In this document: positions 44,491 to 52,331 of the stretch, in pieces
Layout: every line of letters begins with the position of its first letter
Numbering within the stretch: the stretch's first letter is position 1
Origin: Allopusillimonas ginsengisoli
Lineage (GTDB): Bacteria; Pseudomonadota; Gammaproteobacteria; Burkholderiales; Burkholderiaceae_B
DNA length: 64,000 nucleotides
Direction of reading: 5' to 3'
Assembly (NCBI GenBank): GCA_005239165.1
Contig: RAPG01000002.1
Span: 124,001 to 188,000 of the forward strand
Translations under genes and position numbers: made by a program
Notes under the pieces: generated by a model
What the model was told of the DNA's origin: nothing
Seen by the model: the letters and a program-made list of their open reading frames with translations, nothing else
Database searches by the model: none

Positions 44491-45585
44491 TTAACCCAAC
44501 GCTGCGCGAAGCGCCTTGATCACCTCATCCTGCATCTGATCGTCAAGATCCGGATGCATGGGCAGACTTAGCACCCGACCTGCCAGCCATTCCGAAACGG
44601 GCGTTTCACCTTCCGCTGCATACCGCGCATATGCTGGTTGCTGATGTATGGGACGAGGGTAGTGAATGGCGGTAGGTACACCTGCAGCCTTCAGCTTTTC
44701 GATGATTGACTCACGGTTGGGGACCATAATCGTGAATTGCGCCCAGACACTGGTGCGGTCATCTCTTACGGTGACTGTCTGTACATCACGCACATCCTCC
44801 AGATGAGCCAGGTACCGGTTTCCAATACGAATCCGCTGCTCAACCTCCCATTCGAATCGCTCGAGCTTGCCGAGCACTACTGCACACTGCAGAGTATCCA
44901 TACGCCCACCCACACCTACGCGGGTATGGTAATAGCGTTTGGATTGGCCATGTACCCGAATCTCACGCAGCGCTTGCGCCAGCGTGTCATCATTGGTAAA
45001 CACTGCGCCGCCGTCACCGTAGCAACCCAAGGGCTTACTTGGAAAAAAACTGGTACACCCCAACGTCGACAGATTACAGCTTCTTTCGCCCTTGTAGCTT
45101 GCGCCAAAACTCTGGGCTCCGTCTTCGATGACTGCTAAGCCACGCCTAGCCGCAATAGAGTTGACCTCATCCATATCTCCACATTGCCCATAAAGTGAAA
45201 CAGGAATAATCGCTCTCGTTCTATCAGTGATCTTCGCTTCAATCTTTGAAGCATCGATATTGCACGTATCCGGAAGGACATCAACAAATACAGGCTTTGC
45301 GCCAAGCAACACAATAACTTCCGCCGTTGCAATGAAGGTAAACGACGTAGTAATAATTTCATCGCCCGCCTGTACTCCCAACGCCATCAGGGACATAAGC
45401 AACGCTTCAGTACCGGAAGCCACCGTAATACAGTGTTTGGCGCCAACGTATTTGGCCAATGCGGTTTCCAATTCCTTAACTTCTGGACCCATTATGTACT
45501 GTCCGTGATCCAGAACCGCCTGGACTCGCGCATTGATGGGGGCTCGCAATACTTCATATTGCTTTTTCAGGTCAATAAATTGCAT
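44491..45585 (-). CDS. wlbC: DegT/DnrJ/EryC1-family aminotransferase (WlbC/WbpE-like)
   Basis: PLP-dependent sugar aminotransferase of 364 residues. MQFIDLKKQYEVLRAPINARV is the typical start; SGTEALLMSLMALGVQAGDEIITTSFTFIATAE, EDGAQSFGASYKG and the Schiff-base lysine in SFFPSKPLGCYGDGGAVFT are clear. It most resembles WlbC/WbpE, which converts UDP-3-oxo-GlcNAcA to the 3-amino sugar, acting after WlbA and before WlbB. Those two partners are about 15 kb upstream in the same orientation. It is followed directly by wlbD. Confidence 0.88.
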   Translation of the reverse strand: MQFIDLKKQYEVLRAPINARVQAVLDHGQYIMGPEVKELETALAKYVGAKHCITVASGTEALLMSLMALGVQAGDEIITTSFTFIATAEVIVLLGAKPVFVDVLPDTCNIDASKIEAKITDRTRAIIPVSLYGQCGDMDEVNSIAARRGLAVIEDGAQSFGASYKGERSCNLSTLGCTSFFPSKPLGCYGDGGAVFTNDDTLAQALREIRVHGQSKRYYHTRVGVGGRMDTLQCAVVLGKLERFEWEVEQRIRIGNRYLAHLEDVRDVQTVTVRDDRTSVWAQFTIMVPNRESIIEKLKAAGVPTAIHYPRPIHQQPAYARYAAEGETPVSEWLAGRVLSLPMHPDLDDQMQDEVIKALRAALG

Positions 45586-45685
45586 GATAGGCTATCTCTA
45601 TGGACGATCATTGAGGAGAATTGCTTGATAACTGGAAGCTCGCTGAACCTGAGCCTAGCATAGACATTGTAGGATATGGGTCGAA

Positions 45686-47557
45686 TCAGAATGCACACTG
45701 GCCTGGTGATAACGTGGAGGTGGGTTCAACGTTGACATCGAAGGCGCGCTCCCACAGCGCAATGCTGTAAAGACGCCATTGGGAGCGCTTATCCAGCTTG
45801 CCGTATTTTTTGGCCAATAAACCCATATCGCAGATTTTTTCAAGGAGCGCAGACGCCAGGACTGTCTCCCGCATTATCTGATAGTGGCTACTCAACCACA
45901 GACTTTCGGGCGCATCGAAATTCAGTTTATTCTTGCGCCATACAATGCTTGTAGGAAGACTTCCTTCCATGCACCTTCGCAGTATCCATTTGGACCAGCC
46001 ATCTTTGATCTTGTAGTCGCCAGACAGAGATAAAGCGGCTTCAAGTGTGTGAAAGTCCAGAAATGGCAGTCTGGCCTCCACCGAATGGTGCATGGAATTC
46101 TTGTCTTCGTAACGCAGCAGCAGCGGTAGATTAGTCTTAGTGATCTCAAGCGCCTGGATGTTAAACTCATCAAGGCTAGCCTTGGAGAAGTCCTCAAGAT
46201 GTTTAGGCATGCACCCTTTGTCCTTGAGATAGGAATGCTGCCAGCAATGCACACGAAAGCGCAACTTAGCAGACAAGCCCGCCAACAAATATTTAGCGAT
46301 ACGCAAGAGCGTCATGTTCGTGTTGTTTCTCCTAGCTTGCCGGAGCATCTTGAATGCTGCAACGACACCCTTACGACGCCATGCACCGACGAAATAAGCG
46401 GCATAATATTTCTCATAGCCAAGAAGCGTCTCATCGCCACCCTGGCCATCCAACAGCACGCAAATACCATTGTCTTTCGCTGTTTTCATAACGAAATACT
46501 GCATTGTCAGCGACGGGCTGGTAAAGGGCTCTTCCTGCGCCTCCACGACTTGGAAAAGACTGTCCAAAAAATCTTGATAAGTCGGACGCACCGTCAACCA
46601 ACGCAGCTTCGCATGCTTTACCACTAGTTCCGCGTACGATGACTCGTCAGTCTCGGCCTGCTCACTTACGGCGGTAATTGCGGAAAACATATTGCCGGAT
46701 TGTCTGGCATACATGGAGGCAGCAATACACGCTACGGACGAGCTGTCCAGACCGCCGCTCAGGCATGTCGCCACCGGAACATCCGCGCGCAAGCGCAATG
46801 CAACCCCTTGGGAAAAGCGCTCACTGTATAAGGCAATGGCGTCCTCTTCATTCAACGTGGCAATGCCGGCAACAGGCTTGAGCTGAAAATAGCGTTCGAT
46901 TGTCAGCACATGGCCACCCAAGTCATAAACGAGATTATGCCCCGCGGGTAGTTTTCGTACATACTTGAAGAATGTTTCGTCAGTATGATCCGCTCTGCTT
47001 GTCAAGATGAAGTCCTGCAGCAATGGCATGTTGGCTTGAACCTGATCCAGCAGTGGCAATAGTTGTCGAATCTCAGATCCAAAAGCGAATTTACAGTCAT
47101 CGTCGACAAAGTAAAAAGGCTTGATACCGAACCGGTCGCGCGAACAGAACAGAGTGTTATTTTTTCGATCTAACAAGGCGAAAGCCCACATCCCGTTGAA
47201 GCGTCGCACGCACTCTTTTCCCCATTGGAGATATGCAGCCATGATAACTTCGGTGTCCGAGTCTGTGGTGAAACTATAACCCTTGCCAGCCAGATGATCC
47301 TTCAGTTCAAGATAGTTGTATATCTCTCCATTAAAAACAATGGAATAGCGTGCATCCATCGCATAACGCATCGGTTGATGGCCGCCAGGAGAAAGATCGA
47401 TGATAGCAAGCCGACGGTGGCCCAGTGCAACGTTGGCTTCCACCAGCAACCCCTGATCGTCGGGGCCCCGATGCTGTATGGCGGCAGTCATTTTTTCAAT
47501 CACCACCGCATCGACTAACGCGTCAATCTTGCTGATGTATCCTGCAATACCGCACAT
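45686..47557 (-). CDS. Asparagine synthase-like glutamine amidotransferase (copy 1)
   Basis: Two-domain enzyme of 623 residues: class II glutaminase starting with nucleophile Cys2 (MCGIAGYISK; RHRGPDDQG-like and GHRRLAIIDLSPGGHQPM segments) and an ATP-pyrophosphatase domain with the PP-loop LSGGLDSSSVACIA at about 270, then LLDGQGGDETLLGYEKYY. The C-terminus keeps the EARLPFLD motif. In surface-polysaccharide loci such proteins usually amidate uronic acids rather than aspartate. Its ATG overlaps the end of the upstream glycosyltransferase gene by 1 bp. Its partner copy is 1.2 kb upstream; the two are clearly diverged. Confidence 0.88.
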   Translation of the reverse strand: MCGIAGYISKIDALVDAVVIEKMTAAIQHRGPDDQGLLVEANVALGHRRLAIIDLSPGGHQPMRYAMDARYSIVFNGEIYNYLELKDHLAGKGYSFTTDSDTEVIMAAYLQWGKECVRRFNGMWAFALLDRKNNTLFCSRDRFGIKPFYFVDDDCKFAFGSEIRQLLPLLDQVQANMPLLQDFILTSRADHTDETFFKYVRKLPAGHNLVYDLGGHVLTIERYFQLKPVAGIATLNEEDAIALYSERFSQGVALRLRADVPVATCLSGGLDSSSVACIAASMYARQSGNMFSAITAVSEQAETDESSYAELVVKHAKLRWLTVRPTYQDFLDSLFQVVEAQEEPFTSPSLTMQYFVMKTAKDNGICVLLDGQGGDETLLGYEKYYAAYFVGAWRRKGVVAAFKMLRQARRNNTNMTLLRIAKYLLAGLSAKLRFRVHCWQHSYLKDKGCMPKHLEDFSKASLDEFNIQALEITKTNLPLLLRYEDKNSMHHSVEARLPFLDFHTLEAALSLSGDYKIKDGWSKWILRRCMEGSLPTSIVWRKNKLNFDAPESLWLSSHYQIMRETVLASALLEKICDMGLLAKKYGKLDKRSQWRLYSIALWERAFDVNVEPTSTLSPGQCAF

Positions 47558-48816
47558 TACGGTGTTACCCCTGAATGAAGGAGTTTTTCAAAAAGTTCGA
47601 CCACTTTCCTGCCTTCATGATCCCACGAGAAAACGCTACGGGCGGTTTTCGCATTGTCTCGCCATTTGCACAACTGCGCATCATCCGAAAAAAAAGTGTC
47701 AATGGCCGCCGCCATACGAGGTTCAGAGCCCAAGTCGGCGACTCTGCCAATCCCTTGGGTCGTTACGATATGATTGATTTCAGGCAAGTCACTGCCAAGC
47801 ACAGGTATGCCTGCGGCAATGAACTCAAATAACTTGTTGGGCGTACAGTAGTAGTTATTCAAGCATATCGCCTGATATGGAATCAATCCCGCATCCGCCG
47901 ACGCCGTCAGGCGCAGCAAATCCGTTTGCGGCACAGCAGGATGAAAATGCACGACCCCGGCGACACCCAACTCTTGGCTACGCCGCCGCAGAGTCTGCAC
48001 GAGCGTGCCATTACCAAGCAAGACCAGATGCACATGCTTGTTTAACAGAAGACGCATCGCCGACACAAGCAACTCAATATTGCGACCGACAGTTACCCCT
48101 CCCTGAAACAGCAACACTTTATCTTTATCGGCTAGGGAAAAATACTTGTGAAAATAACGCTCCTCATGCTCAATATCTCTCGCATACTCCGCGTTGTATA
48201 CAACCTCTACTTCATCCAACCCATACCGATTCTCCAGTTCTCTCGCAATAGAAGGGTTGACTGTCATGACCGCATCGCAAACTCCGATATGCTTGTGCTC
48301 CACCGCAGCCCAACGCCGCTTTACATCTTCAGGAAACTCCTGTTCACAATATAGCTCGTGACTGTCATAAACCAACTTTGCGCCGCAACGTGCTGCGGCG
48401 CGTCTTGCCACCGCCAACACAGGGAGATCATGAGCCAGGAACACAGTAGGACGATATTGGCTAACGACGGGCTCAAATGCTTTTACGAAAAACCTTTCCT
48501 GATCCAGAAAATGCCGCCAAGCGGCGGCTTTCAGCCACATCATCAGACGGCTGTTCATGGGTAACCAACGGCGCATCCATTTGTATGTGGCAAGCACGCC
48601 CCCCTCTTTGACCGACATTGCCCTAGCTGTGCCCTGGCCTAACCTGACTACCCGTGGATGATCTAAATCCAGCATATCTGTCGGCATCGCAATGATAGTG
48701 ACATCCCATCCGGCATCCTCAAGGCTGGCTGCTTCTAGGCTAATACGTCTGTCTATGCATCGATCCGTCGTCAGCATCACCACGGATTTCTGTGGTGACC
48801 GATTCTCAGATCGCAT
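47557..48816 (-). CDS. Glycosyltransferase family 4 protein
   Basis: GT-B transferase of 419 residues. VVMLTTDRCIDRRISLEAASLEDAGWDVTI starts the acceptor domain; VYDSHELYCEQEFP, LLFQGGVTVGRNIELLVSAM and NNYYCTPNKLFEFIAAGIPVLGSDLPEI mark the donor domain. It is clearly paralogous to the C-terminal half of the 985-residue methyltransferase-glycosyltransferase fusion upstream (shared YDxHELYxEQ, LLxQGG, NRNxE-like and YYCTPNKLFEF motifs). It overlaps both asparagine-synthase-like genes by a few bases, so the three are translationally coupled. Donor and acceptor are unknown. Confidence 0.85.
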   Translation of the reverse strand: MRSENRSPQKSVVMLTTDRCIDRRISLEAASLEDAGWDVTIIAMPTDMLDLDHPRVVRLGQGTARAMSVKEGGVLATYKWMRRWLPMNSRLMMWLKAAAWRHFLDQERFFVKAFEPVVSQYRPTVFLAHDLPVLAVARRAAARCGAKLVYDSHELYCEQEFPEDVKRRWAAVEHKHIGVCDAVMTVNPSIARELENRYGLDEVEVVYNAEYARDIEHEERYFHKYFSLADKDKVLLFQGGVTVGRNIELLVSAMRLLLNKHVHLVLLGNGTLVQTLRRRSQELGVAGVVHFHPAVPQTDLLRLTASADAGLIPYQAICLNNYYCTPNKLFEFIAAGIPVLGSDLPEINHIVTTQGIGRVADLGSEPRMAAAIDTFFSDDAQLCKWRDNAKTARSVFSWDHEGRKVVELFEKLLHSGVTP

Positions 48817-50725
48817 TGGGCTTCATGTCCCCATCGATGTATATCCGATGCCACAACTCCAGGCACAGCAGGCCCCAAACGACACGCCCGAACTCCTTCT
48901 CACTGGTAATAGCGCTCTCGATTGCAGCAACGTTATATATGCCACGTTCGCGCACCCGTTTTGACATTAGAATGTCGCGGACGAACTCATTCGCCACACC
49001 TTTCGTCCATTGCGTCATCGGGGTCGGAAAACCCATCTTGTCCTTTCGGTCAAATATCTGTTTGGGCACAGTGTTGCGCACGGACTCCTTGAACAAATGC
49101 TTCATCCGCCCCCCCGCAAACTTGATGTTCGGCGGTATTTTTGCCATGAACTCAACGATTCGATGATCAAGCAGTGGAACCCTCGACTCTATTGAAGCCG
49201 CCATGCTTGTTCTGTCTTCGACATGCAGCAGCGCGGGCAGTGATCCCTTGAGATCGAAATAAGTCATACTGTTGATCATTGAATGTAGCCCTTCGCGATT
49301 GAATATCTTCTGAAACGAAGCAAAAGGTGAGTAGCCAGAATTAAACACGTCTCCCGAAAAAAGATGAGACATTCCTTCACTCCGGTCAATCAGCCGAAAA
49401 TATCGTTTATCCGGGCTCTCGAAAAGCCCCTCTTTCCAAAGGCCCTGAAGCATCGGTCTGTAGGTCTTAAGGAGAGCCAAGTTTGGGACAATAGACTCCA
49501 GCGTTACCGCATATGGATTCTGGTGGGCTGTTTCGTATATAGCGCCAGACAAACATTGTTCCAGATAGGCAACGAGATATCGCGCATAGCCAATGAACAA
49601 CTCATCGCCGCCCTGACCACCCAGTACAACCTTGACGTTGTCCGCAGCCAGCTTAGACACATAGTATTGAGGAATCACACCAGGCCCCGCCAGAGGCTCA
49701 TCCATGTAGTACATGAGCTTGGGCAATACGTCGTGTAGATCTTCGCCTTGGATGTAGGTTTCGTGGTACTCGGTGCCAGCAAACTCCGCCACTGCCTTGG
49801 CATACGCAGTTTCATCGAATTGCGGACCCTCTGAAAAGGCCCCTGTAAATGTCTTGACACGCTCGCCCTTGAGCATCTCACTAGCCAAACAAACGACTGA
49901 GCTCGAATCCAGACCACCCGACAGATGCGCGCCTAGGGGCACATCCGAACGCAGATGCATTCGAACCGAGTCCTCGATCAACCCAGACAGGTTGTCGATG
50001 AACCAAGCCTCATCATGCGAGTCGTCAATATCATAACTCACATCCCAATACTGCTTCGTCCTCAATGAGATGCCGTCCGCACTGAGCTGCGCGGTCATGG
50101 AATAGCCCGGCTCCAGCTTTATTACATCGTCGAACAGGGTTTTTTCGCCCAGACAGAACTGAAAGGTCAGATAATCCTGAAGACCGGCGGAGTTAGCTTT
50201 AGGCTTGACCAGACCTGAGGCCAGCAGGGATTTTATTTCAGACCCGAACACCAACGTCTTTCCGTTGTAGGCGTAATAAAAGGGCTTAATGCCGAGCCGG
50301 TCTCGCGCGCAAAACAATCGTTTATTTGCAGCATCCCAGATAATGAACGAAAACATGCCGATGAAACGCTCGACACATGTCTCCCCCCACTCTCGGTAGG
50401 CATAGAGCAACACCTCAGTATCAGAGTATGAGCGTATGGCGTGACCCTTACCGATTAGCTCGCGCCGCAGTTCAAGATAATTGTAGATGGCACCATTGAA
50501 AATAACTGCTAATGCGCCATCAGGTGTCACCATTGGCTGCTTGCCATGCTCTGGATCAATAATAGCCAGGCGCCGATGGCCAAACCCCACACCATGATCG
50601 CCAGCGAAGTACACGCCTTCGTCATCCGGCCCCCGATGCTCAATCGTGCAAAGCATCCGCGCCACCACCGCAGCCAAATCCTCCGTCCCGGCAGCCTGAT
50701 TGACTAAACCAACAAATCCACACAT
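48806..50725 (-). CDS. Asparagine synthase-like glutamine amidotransferase (copy 2)
   Basis: 639 residues from the Met that exposes Cys2 (MCGFVGLVNQ); a second in-frame ATG two codons upstream would bury the nucleophile. Glutaminase motifs CTIEHRGPDDEGV, GFGHRRLAIIDPEHGKQPM and NGAIYNYLELR, the PP-loop LSGGLDSSSVVCLASEML, LGGQGGDELFIGYARYL and ESRVPLLDHRIVEF are intact. Probably transfers glutamine-derived ammonia to a carboxylate, plausibly of a uronic acid in the polymer. It differs strongly from copy 1 and the two flank a glycosyltransferase gene. Amide formation on sugar is inferred from context. Confidence 0.87.
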   Translation of the reverse strand: MCGFVGLVNQAAGTEDLAAVVARMLCTIEHRGPDDEGVYFAGDHGVGFGHRRLAIIDPEHGKQPMVTPDGALAVIFNGAIYNYLELRRELIGKGHAIRSYSDTEVLLYAYREWGETCVERFIGMFSFIIWDAANKRLFCARDRLGIKPFYYAYNGKTLVFGSEIKSLLASGLVKPKANSAGLQDYLTFQFCLGEKTLFDDVIKLEPGYSMTAQLSADGISLRTKQYWDVSYDIDDSHDEAWFIDNLSGLIEDSVRMHLRSDVPLGAHLSGGLDSSSVVCLASEMLKGERVKTFTGAFSEGPQFDETAYAKAVAEFAGTEYHETYIQGEDLHDVLPKLMYYMDEPLAGPGVIPQYYVSKLAADNVKVVLGGQGGDELFIGYARYLVAYLEQCLSGAIYETAHQNPYAVTLESIVPNLALLKTYRPMLQGLWKEGLFESPDKRYFRLIDRSEGMSHLFSGDVFNSGYSPFASFQKIFNREGLHSMINSMTYFDLKGSLPALLHVEDRTSMAASIESRVPLLDHRIVEFMAKIPPNIKFAGGRMKHLFKESVRNTVPKQIFDRKDKMGFPTPMTQWTKGVANEFVRDILMSKRVRERGIYNVAAIESAITSEKEFGRVVWGLLCLELWHRIYIDGDMKPNAI

Positions 50726-50867
50726 ATTCAAAAACCTTTATTAACCAAGTTCTGCTGAGCTTTAGCACCTGAGCCAGATTTCTCAAGACCTTTCATCCCG
50801 ATTCCGCCCCTCTCTGAATTCTTCAAACTTTCGTCCGTATTTGAAGATCCTCTATGAATCAACAGAA

Positions 50868-52331
50868 TCATTTAACCGCTTTGACTTCATATTTACTCAT
50901 CTGCATGTAACGGAAACCCGGCCCTCTATAGGAATGAGATAAGTCGATGATGGCTGTGCTGTCATCCGCTGTGAACTCTATGGGCCAACCTTCGATCGGC
51001 TTTCGTGAAAAATCAAAAGTGTGATTCAATGATTTCTCCCCACTCCGCAGAGAAACTTCGGCGCTCAGGACAAAAACCACATCGTCAGACTCCAAGTCGC
51101 CGCCGAGAAAGGCCGGCATAACTTCAAATCGATACCGCTTCCCCGGAACCAAACCAGATAAAAGCCAGTGCTGGTTTTGATTAGTGCTGGCCGCGCCAAT
51201 GAAGCTGGCCCCTTGATATTCTGGACCGAACATGGTCTCGTCCAGCATCGGTAGCTTATTCACGTCTAGGCTTAACGGGAAGACCATAGGATGATCAGGC
51301 CCAATCACTCCTGCTGGCTGCGATAGAACAAATATATTCCGACCGGTAAACAGCTCCATCCCTGGCCGATACATGTTGCTTACTATCTCCACCTGTTCCG
51401 GGGATGTCTTGTAGAGAGTTCGGATCTCGTTAAAGGAAAGCGGTAAGCCGCCCGCATCATTCTTATCTATATAAAAAGTGTTGTAAGATGGGTCATATAG
51501 ACGCCACTTCCCCTGAACAAACAGCTCAGCGACCGCGTGTCCATCCGCATGCGGATAATTCAGCAAACTAATTGATCTACCCGGAATATTTTGTGCAGCG
51601 GCAAGAGCAAGTAGAGTAGACGTAAATGTTCCGCAAGCTCCAACCTGCTCATCCAGGACGGCATCCGGGCTGGAATCCCGAGCGACGCCGATTCTAAATT
51701 TTGAAATGTAGTCCATAAAGCGCATTACACGCTCATGATCAGATTTCGCCGTTAGTGCAAGCCGGTCTGACTGTGACTTTAGCTTCATGGTAATTGGCAG
51801 ACGAAATATGCTCAGTGGGTTACTTTCGTCTTTAGGGCCCGCAAAACTCATGCTGCCGAATGAAGCATCACGCGAGACATCTTGACTAATGCCTGAAGTC
51901 GCCTCTATTCTTCTCAACAGTACCCTAGGTTGTCCGTGAAATTCAGAGAAATCAATACGAAGCAGCTCGACATCTTTTGCCATATCGGACAGCCGCACAT
52001 TGGACTCGTCACCCTGATGAACAGGCTCGCCTTGCACCAGATTTCCAGATAGGCTTCCGTCTGCCTCCACCTTCCGAACAACTATTTCATTCGCAAAGTT
52101 ATCTTCACTTTCCCAATTGAAGTTCAACGATCCCACACTGGTGATTTTATTCAACTTCAAAACCACATATTGTGCAACACCCTCCTTCCCCGCTGAATAA
52201 TCCTTATCGAGATCATCGTCAAGAGAATTCTCAAATTCAAATCCCGGGTAGGTCGGAGAGCTCTCATAAACTGATAAATTAATTGTTTCCTCCTGACGCA
52301 GAACATTCGGATTCGGCTCCTTAATTACCAT
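50868..52331 (-). CDS. Transglutaminase-fold protein of the polysaccharide locus
   Basis: 487 residues. The middle holds a transglutaminase-like Cys-His-Asp triad: Cys233 (EQVGACGTFTSTLL), His265 (HADGHAVAELF) and Asp280 (WRLYDPSYNTFY). The N-terminal part (about 20-145) and C-terminal part (about 350-480) look like beta-sandwiches. I see no signal peptide at the chosen start, although the partner protein upstream is exported. Its start overlaps the stop of the epimerase-like gene by 7 bp (ATGGTAA), so the two are coupled and likely cooperate. Members of the fold can be proteases, amidases or acyl transferases; the reaction is unknown. Confidence 0.72.
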   Translation of the reverse strand: MVIKEPNPNVLRQEETINLSVYESSPTYPGFEFENSLDDDLDKDYSAGKEGVAQYVVLKLNKITSVGSLNFNWESEDNFANEIVVRKVEADGSLSGNLVQGEPVHQGDESNVRLSDMAKDVELLRIDFSEFHGQPRVLLRRIEATSGISQDVSRDASFGSMSFAGPKDESNPLSIFRLPITMKLKSQSDRLALTAKSDHERVMRFMDYISKFRIGVARDSSPDAVLDEQVGACGTFTSTLLALAAAQNIPGRSISLLNYPHADGHAVAELFVQGKWRLYDPSYNTFYIDKNDAGGLPLSFNEIRTLYKTSPEQVEIVSNMYRPGMELFTGRNIFVLSQPAGVIGPDHPMVFPLSLDVNKLPMLDETMFGPEYQGASFIGAASTNQNQHWLLSGLVPGKRYRFEVMPAFLGGDLESDDVVFVLSAEVSLRSGEKSLNHTFDFSRKPIEGWPIEFTADDSTAIIDLSHSYRGPGFRYMQMSKYEVKAVK

